The position numbers and the translations under genes are program-made. A model generated the notes under the pieces. That model ran no database searches and was not told where the DNA came from. It worked only from the letters and a program-made list of their open reading frames with translations. From the NCBI GenBank assembly GCA_942491735.1, contig CALOCN010000014.1:2480001-2544000 (forward strand): a stretch of 64,000 nucleotides of DNA. Direction: 5' to 3'. The DNA is from CALOCN01 sp942491735. GTDB taxonomy: Bacteria > Eisenbacteria > RBG-16-71-46 > JABDJR01. The stretch's first letter is position 1. Each line of letters opens with the position of its first letter. Positions 50,653-58,791 of the stretch are shown one piece after another.

Positions 50653-51470
50653 GCGACGAGCGCAAGGATACTACCGGGGGACCCGTGAGCCCCGAGGACC
50701 AGCGGCTGCTGGACCGGCTGCGGCAGGAGCCGCGGCCGACGGCACCCCGCGCGCTTCGCGAGCGTGCCCGTAGCGCGTTCGTCGACGGCGGGCTCGCTTC
50801 CCCTCCGGTGGAATCCACGCCCGCCCTGTCACCGCGTCGGGCCCGGACCTGGCCCGCCCTGGTCGCGGTGGCCGCCCTCCTCGCCGTCGCGGTGATCTGG
50901 TGGGGCGGTCAACCGGGTGAGGTCTGGACGGTAACCGACGTGGTGGCCCGCACCGGAGTCAACATCGAGAAGGGTTGCGGGAACCCGGGGGAACACGTGC
51001 ATCCGGGGACCCTGGCCACCAGCGATACCTCCCAGATCGAGATCCAGCTGGGATTCGACATCCGGCTCCGCCTGCTCGAGGGAACCCGCATCCAGGTTCC
51101 GGAAGCCCCCGGACGCTGGTTCGGCGGCTCTCCCACCCTCACCCTGGAGGCGGGCGAAGTCTACGGCACGACCCGGGGGCCACTCCCCTACACCCTGGTG
51201 TTGGCCACCGGGGAAGCTACCGCGCATCTGCAGGGCACGACGTTTGCCGTGTTCCGGACGGACGAAGCGACCTGCTTCTGCCTCCTGGACGGATCCCTGC
51301 GGGTGGAGCCGGCGGGCCAGGAGGCCCTGGAGCTGCCGGTCGGGAATCGGGTGTTCGTCTACCGGGACGGACGCGCCCCGACCATCGAGTCGCTCAGCGA
51401 CATGGAACGGGACAAGCTGACCATGACGCGGGACGCAGGGGTCATGGATCCCCTCCCGGTCCATCCCTGA
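50649..51470 (+). CDS. FecR-domain anti-sigma/signal protein
   Basis: This 273-residue protein has a cytoplasmic N-terminal segment (1-66), one membrane helix (about 67-85) and a periplasmic FecR-like beta domain (about 110-240, including GEVYGTTRGPLPYTLVLATG and HLQGTTFAVFRTDEATCFC). It should hold or modulate the ECF sigma factor encoded just before. It lacks an obvious zinc-binding HxxxCxxC anti-sigma motif. Four cysteines in the periplasmic part (in EKGCGN and TCFCLL) could sense redox state. No TonB receptor gene is nearby. Confidence 0.85.
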   Translation: MSDERKDTTGGPVSPEDQRLLDRLRQEPRPTAPRALRERARSAFVDGGLASPPVESTPALSPRRARTWPALVAVAALLAVAVIWWGGQPGEVWTVTDVVARTGVNIEKGCGNPGEHVHPGTLATSDTSQIEIQLGFDIRLRLLEGTRIQVPEAPGRWFGGSPTLTLEAGEVYGTTRGPLPYTLVLATGEATAHLQGTTFAVFRTDEATCFCLLDGSLRVEPAGQEALELPVGNRVFVYRDGRAPTIESLSDMERDKLTMTRDAGVMDPLPVHP

Positions 51471-51500
51471 GCCCCGGAGGCCCGGCCCGCTCCGGAGGAC

Positions 51501-52496
51501 TCAGCGGAGTTCGGCTTCGACCCCGGCCTTGATCCGACCCCAGGTGGTGCCGCGGACCGGAGTGGGAGGCGGGCTGAACAGCAGAACCCGGGTGTTCCCG
51601 CTATCGGCCACGATGAGAAACCGGCTCTTGTTCACCGCGACATCGGTGGGGCCCAGGAAGAGCTGTGCCGGCGGATCCTGATCGGGCTGATCGAATCCCG
51701 TCCAGAGCCGGCGAAAGGTTCCATCGGTGGAGAAGGCCTGGATCCGGTTGTTCCCGGTGTCGGCGACGAGGATCACCTCTTCACCGTCGAAGGTGAGTCC
51801 CTCGGGGAACTTGAACTGACCCGGCGCGCCACCGCGTCGACCCCACTCCAGGAGGAAGGACCCATCCCCGGAGAACTTCTGGATCCGGTGATTGCCGCTG
51901 TCCGCGACATAGACGTTCCCGTCCTCGTCCGCGGTGATGCCCTTGGGCGCACTGAACTCTCCCGGCCCACTCCCCCCCTCCCCGAAAGCGAGAAGAAACT
52001 CCCCGCCCACGGTGAACTTCTGCACCCGGGTTCCGATCTGCTCCACCACGAACACATTGCGGTCCGGATCGGTGGCCACGTCCCGGGGGAAGTTGAACTG
52101 CCCCGGTTGGCTCCCCTGGGATCCCCACTGGCTGGCGAAGACTCCGCGCGGGCTGAACTTCTGGATCCGATTGTTGGTGCTGTCGACCACGTAGAGGATG
52201 GATTCCACGTCCACTGTCATGCCCAGCGGGTCATGAAAGCGACCGGCAGCGGTCCCCATCCCGCCAAAGGACACGACCTCCGCGCCGGTCTGGAACCCGT
52301 AGGCCACCACCCGGTTGAGATCCCGATCGACCACGTAGGTGTCTTCCTTGGGACTCACCGCCACCCGGGAAGGCCCGGAGGTCGACCAGGTCATGACCCA
52401 GCCGAGTTCCTGGGCCCGCGCGGGATCAGCCGACGCGGCGAGGGCCACGGCAAGAACGAGGCAGGCTGCGGAGGCTCGCAGGTGTCTTCCACTCAT
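51501..52496 (-). CDS. Secreted NHL-repeat beta-propeller protein
   Basis: This 331-residue protein has a signal peptide (1-28) and about six NHL blades. Each follows the form ILYVVDSTNNRIQKFSPRG, for example NVYVADSGNHRIQKFSGDG and VILVADTGNNRIQAFSTDG. A six-bladed propeller for protein or carbohydrate binding is expected. No C-terminal sorting domain is seen. The gene is convergent with the FecR gene across 30 bp that hold no T-rich terminator. Confidence 0.85.
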   Translation of the reverse strand: MSGRHLRASAACLVLAVALAASADPARAQELGWVMTWSTSGPSRVAVSPKEDTYVVDRDLNRVVAYGFQTGAEVVSFGGMGTAAGRFHDPLGMTVDVESILYVVDSTNNRIQKFSPRGVFASQWGSQGSQPGQFNFPRDVATDPDRNVFVVEQIGTRVQKFTVGGEFLLAFGEGGSGPGEFSAPKGITADEDGNVYVADSGNHRIQKFSGDGSFLLEWGRRGGAPGQFKFPEGLTFDGEEVILVADTGNNRIQAFSTDGTFRRLWTGFDQPDQDPPAQLFLGPTDVAVNKSRFLIVADSGNTRVLLFSPPPTPVRGTTWGRIKAGVEAELR

Positions 52497-52542
52497 GCCG
52501 GGAGTCTATCCCAACTTGCCTCCCCAGGAACTCCCCGCGCAG

Positions 52543-52579
52543 GAAAAAGCCGGGGTGGGAATCGCTTCCCACCCCGGCT
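52543..52579 (-). terminator. Intrinsic terminator after the 1129-residue secreted protein
   Basis: On the minus strand a perfect 14-bp stem (AGCCGGGGTGGGAA with TTCCCACCCCGGCT) with a GCGA loop is followed by TTTT. It lies 21 nt after the stop codon. Confidence 0.92.
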
Positions 52580-52600
52580 CGTGTCTCTGATCCAACGCGT

Positions 52601-55600
52601 CTAGTTGATCCGCGACACCTTGCGCACGTACTTGCTATCCGCGGTGCTGATGCGGTAGAAGTACACGCCGCTGGGAGCCGGGCGACCGCTGAAGTCGCGA
52701 CCATCCCAACCCAGCTCCGAATCCATGGGCAGACCCACGCGGGTGTACTGGCGAATCCGACGCCCGGTGACGGTGAAGACCTCCACCGTCATCTCCTGGC
52801 CGAACGTGCCGTCATCCTGCGTGGTAGCCGAGCCGGGATCGGGCGTTCCACCGTCACCCACGTCGTCGTTCTCCGCGCCCGGTGTGCCGGTGCGGCCCGC
52901 GATGAGCTCAATGCCCTCGGCGCCCATGATGTTCTTCACCAGGTAATGGTTCACACCATCCTCGCTGGTGTAGTGCAGGGCCAACTTGCCCCCGCTTCCG
53001 TTGGGCGCAGCCGCTTCCAGCTGACGCACGACGTTGGCGGAGAAGTTCGCCACCAGATCGCGACGACCGTCACCGGTCGTCTCCATCAGGTTGGTGCCCA
53101 GGGGACGGGTCGCCCCACCCTGGTGACCCAGGAAGACACGGTTGACGTCGATGTCCTCCGCACGCTGACCCGGGGTTCCCGGAATGACCAGGGTGACCAG
53201 GATCGCACCTTCTTCGACCGTTCCACCGGCGACGCCGCCCGCGGCCAGGGCGTTCCCGCTCTGGTCGTGAGGCACGTCGACGCAGGCCGTGGCCTGGGTC
53301 GTGTTGCCGTCGGAGTCGGTAGCCTCGAAGGTGATGGTGTACTTGCGGCCGTTGCCACCCCCGGCCCGCTCGGAGCGGAGCTGGAAGCAGTTGTCATTTG
53401 GGCTGAACACCCAGTCCGGATCGGTGTTGCCGTCCCCCTGGCCACTGACCGGCTCGTTACTGGTGATGGAGACGATGGTCCAGTCCACGCTTGCGTCACA
53501 GTCGTCGGTGACGGTGACGGTGGCGCAGATCTCAACCATCTTGTGGTTCGGCGGCCAGAGCGAGTCCTGGCTCAGCACGACGTCGATCTCCGGACCGTCG
53601 GCACAACCGGCATAGTAGGCCAGCCCGCTCAGCGAGTTGACCCCGGTGGCGCCGATGAGCGAACCGCTGCCATCGGTCTTGTCGATGGTGATGAGGTTCG
53701 ACGAGCCACTGATCTTCTTGGAGGCGTAGAGGACGCCACCCACCGCGTGCAGATCCGGAATGGCTCCGCCGAACCCGGTCTGACCGAGAATGGTGGGGCT
53801 ACCGGTGTTGCGATCGATCCGCGCCGAATGATCGGACAGATTGGGCAGGAAACCACCCACGGATGCGTACAGCTCCCCGTCACTCGGATCGAAGGTGAGC
53901 CCGGTATACACGTCGAAGGTGGGACCCACCGGCGTCGTGCTGCCGTTGCCCGGGTCGATGATGTGGAGCGTGAAGTTGGGCGGGTCGAACCCGATCCCGT
54001 ACAGCACGTCGTTGTCATCGAAGGCGATTCCGTCGAGGAAGCTCAGACCGGTGCTGGCCACGAAGAAGGCCTGACCGGTCACCCCATCGACACGATAGAG
54101 ATCGCCGCTGACCCGCTCGGTGCCGTAGATCTCACCCAGCGAGTTGATGGCCAGACCGGGCATTCCCGCGGCAATCCCACCGCCGATCGCGGTGGCCGCG
54201 CCGGTGTTGATGTCCACGGTGTAGAGCTGACCGTCCCCGTTGCCGCCGCTGCCGTAGCAGGTCTGCTCGACCGCGTTGGCGATGACGATCTCGAAATCCG
54301 GGCACTCGTCCCACTCCTGGGCGGAGAAGGCGAGGTCCAGGGTCCCGATGAACTGCTCATAGACCATCTCACCCGGCGCGCCGCCGGTGATGGGCTGGGG
54401 AGCGGTCGAGACGTCGATGGGACCGGGATCACTGGGAACCCCGTTGCCTTCGGAGACACCGGTGATACCGTCCACCGCGTCCAGCTGGTCGTAGGACATG
54501 CGGAAGGTGTTGTCGTCCCGGAGGATCAGGGAGAAGGTATTGCTGTTCCCGGCCAGGAACTCGGTCACGTTCTCCCAACGCACCTCGAACTCACCCCCGC
54601 CGATGTCCTCGGCAAAGATGGAACCGGCCTGGTTGGGGCTGAGGTCCACCCACAGGGGGGCAATCCGCGCCGGCCCGCTCTGCAGTTCGGCCACGCTCTC
54701 CGAGAAGTCCGTGTTCCCGGCTCCGAAGGTCACGAAACCGTTGGACCCCACGAAAACCGAGTTCCAGGAGGTCCCGCAGAACTCGAACGCGAAGGGCAAC
54801 GGGACTTCCACGAAGTCGTCGTCACCGAGGTCCAGCGAGCCGTCGTCGTTGAACAGGATGTCGATGCCGGAGCTACCCCCCTGGACAGCCACGAAATCGC
54901 ACGGCGAATCCGTGTTGGGATCCGTGCTCTCGCTCCCGCCGTTGTAGTACTCCTCGTCCACCGGCAGCGGGGACACGGGCGTGGTGCTGAACCCGCCGGC
55001 GACGATGGCGTCGATGTAGACGACATAGTCCGCCCCCGGGGTCAGTCCGTTGAGCGTGTAGCGGCCGTCCGGTCCCAGCGCGCCCTGGGTGTAGTCACCC
55101 GAGAGGGCCGAGACGCAGTCGCCGAACGGGTCGGCCAGGTTGCGGGCCACCACGTTGACACCGGTCACCTCGGTGAAGCCGTCGCCGGCGATCACCGTCC
55201 CGGTGATCTGACCGGCCGCGGGCGGCCAGCCGGCGGCCGGGTAGATGTTGGACAGGGAGGAGATGTCGTCGAGATTGTCCACCACGGCCTGGAAGGGGCC
55301 GGTGCCGCCGTTGGACGGATCCAGGAACGGATACATGGTCTCGAGGTCGCCGATGGTCAGCCCCCCGAAACCGGCACACGCGCCGGGCGCGGAGTTGTTT
55401 CCGAAGAAACCGACGTCGCCGTTGACCTGGGTGTGGGCGAGGTTGATGGAATGGCCGAACTCATGGGTGAACACGCCGCCGAAGCTCGCGCCGCCCACGT
55501 CCAGCGGATCCACCGCCTGGCCGTTGACCATGGCCCAGCTCTCGGTGAGGTCCGCACCGATGGCGAAGTCCGGCGAGGCAATCCCCAGCACGCCCGGAGG

Positions 55601-55990
55601 GGCACCGAAGAAGTTCGCGGTGATGGTGCCGTCGTCGTCGTACATCACATGGATGCCGCCGCCGTTGTCGGCCCCCACCACCAGGCCCGCGTTGGCTCCC
55701 GTAATGTCGGGGAGCCCTACCGCGCTGAAGTCGCCGGCTACCGCGGCCGCGAAGGTGGCCGTGGCCACGCCCGTCCACTCGGCAAAGCCGTTTCCGGTCA
55801 GGACGTCGGCCTGCGCGTTGGTCAGGGGACCAAACCCGCCGAGGTCGGTGTAGACATCGACCGGTCCGGGGTACGAGTAGGCGGTCTGGGTGGTGGGATC
55901 GAAGATCAGGAGCGGACCCGCGGCAAAGGCCGGAGCGGCGATGGCCAGCAGGGTCAGGGTGCAAACCAGGGCGCGAAGTTTACTGCTCAT
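52601..55990 (-). CDS. Large secreted metzincin-like protein with C-terminal sorting domain
   Basis: This 1129-residue protein has a signal peptide (1-23) and a metalloprotease-like domain. The zinc motif is HEFGHSINLAH (176-186; Asn replaces the usual Gly before the third His) with a Met-turn-like TMYP at 218-221. A carboxypeptidase-like fold (TVIAGDGFTEVTGVNVVARN, PDGRYTLNGLTPGADYVVYI) follows, then a jelly-roll-like part, DUF4394-like propeller blades, and an Ig-like segment with WPPNHKMVEI. The C-terminal FlgD/T9SS-like domain contains TVEVFTVTGRRIRQYTR and SGVYFYRIST. It should be exported and either released or surface-bound. The start overlaps the upstream small secreted gene by 11 nt. 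Confidence 0.85.
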   Translation of the reverse strand: MSSKLRALVCTLTLLAIAAPAFAAGPLLIFDPTTQTAYSYPGPVDVYTDLGGFGPLTNAQADVLTGNGFAEWTGVATATFAAAVAGDFSAVGLPDITGANAGLVVGADNGGGIHVMYDDDGTITANFFGAPPGVLGIASPDFAIGADLTESWAMVNGQAVDPLDVGGASFGGVFTHEFGHSINLAHTQVNGDVGFFGNNSAPGACAGFGGLTIGDLETMYPFLDPSNGGTGPFQAVVDNLDDISSLSNIYPAAGWPPAAGQITGTVIAGDGFTEVTGVNVVARNLADPFGDCVSALSGDYTQGALGPDGRYTLNGLTPGADYVVYIDAIVAGGFSTTPVSPLPVDEEYYNGGSESTDPNTDSPCDFVAVQGGSSGIDILFNDDGSLDLGDDDFVEVPLPFAFEFCGTSWNSVFVGSNGFVTFGAGNTDFSESVAELQSGPARIAPLWVDLSPNQAGSIFAEDIGGGEFEVRWENVTEFLAGNSNTFSLILRDDNTFRMSYDQLDAVDGITGVSEGNGVPSDPGPIDVSTAPQPITGGAPGEMVYEQFIGTLDLAFSAQEWDECPDFEIVIANAVEQTCYGSGGNGDGQLYTVDINTGAATAIGGGIAAGMPGLAINSLGEIYGTERVSGDLYRVDGVTGQAFFVASTGLSFLDGIAFDDNDVLYGIGFDPPNFTLHIIDPGNGSTTPVGPTFDVYTGLTFDPSDGELYASVGGFLPNLSDHSARIDRNTGSPTILGQTGFGGAIPDLHAVGGVLYASKKISGSSNLITIDKTDGSGSLIGATGVNSLSGLAYYAGCADGPEIDVVLSQDSLWPPNHKMVEICATVTVTDDCDASVDWTIVSITSNEPVSGQGDGNTDPDWVFSPNDNCFQLRSERAGGGNGRKYTITFEATDSDGNTTQATACVDVPHDQSGNALAAGGVAGGTVEEGAILVTLVIPGTPGQRAEDIDVNRVFLGHQGGATRPLGTNLMETTGDGRRDLVANFSANVVRQLEAAAPNGSGGKLALHYTSEDGVNHYLVKNIMGAEGIELIAGRTGTPGAENDDVGDGGTPDPGSATTQDDGTFGQEMTVEVFTVTGRRIRQYTRVGLPMDSELGWDGRDFSGRPAPSGVYFYRISTADSKYVRKVSRIN

Positions 55991-56612
55991 GCTGCATCAC
56001 CCCCTGCTCGATCCACTGTTCCGTGACGGCCTTGCGAACGATTCCGAGGAAATCCTTGACCGGCACCTCGCCGACGGTGGATCCCAGGCACTTCGACTCG
56101 GAGGCAGTCAGACCCGAAGCCACGGAGATCCCGGTAAACAGGTTCTCGTTGCGGATCGCGTTGGCCACCTGGCCGTTCTCGACGTTGAACTTGCCCTGGA
56201 GCAGCCCCACCGTGGTGCGGAGCCCGGTCCAGGCCGCTTCCTTGTAGAGAAACACGACGACCTGCTCGCCGGCGGCGAAGGTGGGCCATCCATCCGGGGA
56301 GACGTTCAGGTTGATCTTGCCATTGCCCATGTCACGGGGCGCCAGCAAGCCGAACTGCCGGAAGCTGTAGTACTCGGGGACATCGCCGCGAATCTTCTCG
56401 GCGACACGCATGGTGACTTCGGTGTACGGCACGTTGCCGTCAACCCCGTCGGTCACGGTGAGAACCTGACCGACAAGGATCTGTTCGGACAGGTCGATCA
56501 GTTCGACCATGTCCCGATGGAGCATGGACGCGGCAAGGGCCGGTAGTGCGCTGCACAACAACGCGCCGGCCGCCGCGAGAGCGAGGAACGGACGGATCCG
56601 TCGACGTCTCAT
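55980..56612 (-). CDS. Small secreted protein upstream of the metzincin-like protein
   Basis: This 210-residue protein has a clear signal peptide (1-28, ending ALAAS) and a beta-rich mature domain with MVELIDLSEQILVGQVLTV, EVTMRVAEKIRGDVP, YYSFRQFGLLAPRD and GEQVVVFLYKEAAWTGLR. Similar proteins occur as uncharacterised partners of secreted matrixin-like proteins in several phyla. The stop region overlaps the large gene start by 11 nt, so the two are probably co-translated. GAGGAGG lies 8 nt before the ATG. Confidence 0.7.
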   Translation of the reverse strand: MRRRRIRPFLALAAAGALLCSALPALAASMLHRDMVELIDLSEQILVGQVLTVTDGVDGNVPYTEVTMRVAEKIRGDVPEYYSFRQFGLLAPRDMGNGKINLNVSPDGWPTFAAGEQVVVFLYKEAAWTGLRTTVGLLQGKFNVENGQVANAIRNENLFTGISVASGLTASESKCLGSTVGEVPVKDFLGIVRKAVTEQWIEQGVMQHEQ

Positions 56613-56820
56613 GGGGGGATACCTCCTCAGGTGGAGACGAGAGCTACGATGTGTTCCCTCGAGGGAGCTCGGGAAGAGCGGGCGAGAGAAGCCTTTTGCG
56701 AACGGGATTCAAACTAGTAGCAACTTGATTCTAACGCAACAGAAAGAACGAGACACTCGCCGTCCTGTTAGTGAAAAATAGGCCAACACCTCATGGACTG
56801 GACGCGCCGGGTCCCAAGAG

Positions 56821-56837
56821 GTGAAACACAGTTTCAC
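56821..56837. promoter_or_regulatory. Perfect 7-3-7 inverted repeat upstream of hemN
   Basis: GTGAAAC-ACA-GTTTCAC is a perfect inverted repeat centred about 55 bp before the predicted hemN start. The 271-bp region (56613-56883) has no other gene-like content; it separates hemN from the divergent small secreted gene. It has the form of a dimeric regulator site but does not match FNR (TTGAT-N4-ATCAA). Confidence 0.6.
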
Positions 56838-56870
56838 TATTCCGTGCGTCCTTCCGCGAGAGCGTAGCGC

Positions 56871-56876
56871 TAGACT
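56871..56876 (+). promoter_or_regulatory. -10-like TAGACT before hemN (leaderless candidate)
   Basis: TAGACT lies 7 nt before ATG 56884 with no Shine-Dalgarno sequence and no recognisable -35. A poor -35 with an upstream palindrome is what one would expect of an activator-dependent promoter. Confidence 0.45.
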
Positions 56877-56883
56877 GGTGTCC

Positions 56884-58287
56884 ATGAGAGACGCCACAGG
56901 GGGCCCCATGGATCGCGATCGACTCACCGCACTCCTGGATCGTTTCCAGCAGCCCGGCCCGCGCTACACCAGCTACCCCACCGCGGCGGAATTCCACGAG
57001 GGTGTGGGGGCGGACACCTATGCGGAGCGGCTGGGGCGGGCCAACCGGCGGACCGACCAGCCGCTCTCCCTCTATGTCCACCTCCCCTTCTGCCGCCAAC
57101 GCTGCCACTTCTGTGCCTGCCACGTCATCATTACGCCGCATCATGATCGGGCGACCCCCTACCTGGATCTGCTGCGGGGCGAGATGAACGCGGTGGCCGA
57201 CCTGCTTCCCGATCGGCGCCGACTGGCTCAACTGCATCTCGGGGGGGGCACTCCCACCTACTACACCCCGGGGGAACTGGGGCGGTTTCTCGACGCGCTG
57301 CTGGGCACGTTCGTTCCCGACCCGGGAGCCGAGCTCGCGGTCGAGATCGATCCCCGGGTGACCCGAACCGAACACCTGGACGCCCTGGCCGAACGGGGTT
57401 TCAACCGGCTCTCCATGGGCGTGCAGGACTTCGCCCCGGAAGTCCAGGAAGCCATTGGCCGGGTCCAGTCCGTGGACTCCACGCGCACCCTGCTGGAGCA
57501 TGCTCGAACCCTGGGCTATCGCGGAATCAACTTCGACCTGATCTACGGACTCCCCAAGCAGGATCCGGGTTCGTTCGAGGAAACCCTGGACCGGGTGCTG
57601 GAGCTCCGGCCGGACCGGATCGCGCTCTACAGCTTCGCCTATGTTCCGACCGGGCGAGGGCACCAGACCCGTATCGACACCTCGGCCCTGCCCGATCCGG
57701 GGACCAAACTGGCGCTCTTTGCCGCCGCCCGCTCCAGGTTCCTGGAGGCCGGCTATATCCCGATCGGCATGGACCACTTCGCCCGACCGGATGACGAGTT
57801 GGCCCATGCCCGCCTGGAAGGACGACTGCGCCGCAATTTCCAGGGATACACCGTGGTTCCGGCCAATGACGTGATCGGCCTGGGCATCTCCGCGATCGGG
57901 GACCTCGAGGGGGCCTACGTACAGAACGTGAAGAAGCTGTCCACCTATCGGGAGCGGGCCGGGGAACTGGCCACCGAGCGGGGCGTGCTGCTGACGCCCG
58001 ATGACACGCTGCGCCGCGCGGTCATCCACGATCTCATGTGCAATTTCCGGGTCGACATTCCGGCCCTGGAGTCCCGCTTCGGGATCACCTTCGCCACCGC
58101 CCTCGGGGACGGCCTGCAGCGCCTGACCGCGTACCAGGCGGAAAGCATGATCTCGATCTCGGACACCGAGCTTCGGGTCACTCCGGTGGGCGAACTCTTC
58201 GTGAGGAATCTCGCCCGCTGTTTCGACCGCTATTGGTGGGAACGACACGACGAGAAGGACGCCGAGCGATTCAGCCGCACCGTCTGA
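56884..58287 (+). CDS. hemN: Oxygen-independent coproporphyrinogen III oxidase
   Basis: This 467-residue radical SAM enzyme decarboxylates coproporphyrinogen III to protoporphyrinogen IX without O2. The iron-sulfur motif is C70-x3-C74-x2-C77 followed by Cys79 in CRQRCHFCACH. The extra Cys matches true HemN and not HemW. Other features are LHLGGGTPTYYTPGEL, IDPRVTRTEHLDAL, FNRLSMGVQDF and DLIYGLPKQDPGSFEETL. An ATG 8 codons later (MDRDRL) is an alternative start. The gene implies haem synthesis in low-oxygen conditions. Confidence 0.94.
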   Translation: MRDATGGPMDRDRLTALLDRFQQPGPRYTSYPTAAEFHEGVGADTYAERLGRANRRTDQPLSLYVHLPFCRQRCHFCACHVIITPHHDRATPYLDLLRGEMNAVADLLPDRRRLAQLHLGGGTPTYYTPGELGRFLDALLGTFVPDPGAELAVEIDPRVTRTEHLDALAERGFNRLSMGVQDFAPEVQEAIGRVQSVDSTRTLLEHARTLGYRGINFDLIYGLPKQDPGSFEETLDRVLELRPDRIALYSFAYVPTGRGHQTRIDTSALPDPGTKLALFAAARSRFLEAGYIPIGMDHFARPDDELAHARLEGRLRRNFQGYTVVPANDVIGLGISAIGDLEGAYVQNVKKLSTYRERAGELATERGVLLTPDDTLRRAVIHDLMCNFRVDIPALESRFGITFATALGDGLQRLTAYQAESMISISDTELRVTPVGELFVRNLARCFDRYWWERHDEKDAERFSRTV

Positions 58288-58374
58288 TCGGGGTGGCGTC
58301 CGATCCGGTTGCAGCCAGCCCCCCCGGTGTGCTTTGCTTGGGCCTGCTTGCCCCCCTTATCCTCCGTGGCCCCC

Positions 58375-58776
58375 ATGACACGACACTTCTCCAAGAGCAT
58401 CCACTCGCTCGACGCCATCTACGGGTTTCTCGCCGAGTTTCTTCGCGAGGAGTCGCTCCCCGAGTCCGGTCGGTACGACCTGGAACTGATCCTGGAGGAA
58501 CTCTTCAGCAACTTCGTCAAGTACAACACCACCTCCACCAACGATGTGGAGATCCAACTGGAGCGGGAGCAGCGCGGGGTGGTGTTGCGGCTGAGCGACT
58601 TCGACGTGGAGCCCTTCGACGTGACCCAGAACCGGAAGCAGGCCGCCTCGGAGCGGGTGAGCAACCTGACCCCGGGGGGGCTGGGACTCCATCTCGTCCA
58701 GCGCATGGCGGATCGCCTGGAGTACAGCTACGAGAACCGGACCAGCCTCATCACCGTCTACAAGCAGCTGGCCTGA
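58375..58776 (+). CDS. RsbW-like HATPase (anti-sigma regulatory factor)
   Basis: This 133-residue protein is a stand-alone GHKL ATPase domain. The N box is DLELILEELFSNFVKYN with the Glu and Asn for Mg-ATP, the G1 region is VLRLSDFDVEPFD, and the G2 box is NLTPGGLGLHLVQRMAD. Relatives phosphorylate anti-sigma antagonists or bind a sigma factor. No cognate antagonist (STAS) or phosphatase gene is in the window. It lies 88 nt after hemN and is convergent with the M28 peptidase gene. Confidence 0.88.
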   Translation: MTRHFSKSIHSLDAIYGFLAEFLREESLPESGRYDLELILEELFSNFVKYNTTSTNDVEIQLEREQRGVVLRLSDFDVEPFDVTQNRKQAASERVSNLTPGGLGLHLVQRMADRLEYSYENRTSLITVYKQLA

Positions 58777-58791
58777 TCCGGAAACCGGGGT

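Noticed and set aside
51471..51500. Possible hairpin (CCGGAG/CTCCGG) between the FecR and NHL genes
   Set aside because: The stem is only six pairs with a long loop and has no T-run, so it is not supported as a terminator.
52946..56026. A 1026-codon open frame on the plus strand opposite the 1129-residue secreted protein
   Set aside because: It is antisense to a protein with signal peptide, HExxH motif and sorting domain, and the product is a V/G/H/D-rich composition typical of a shadow frame.
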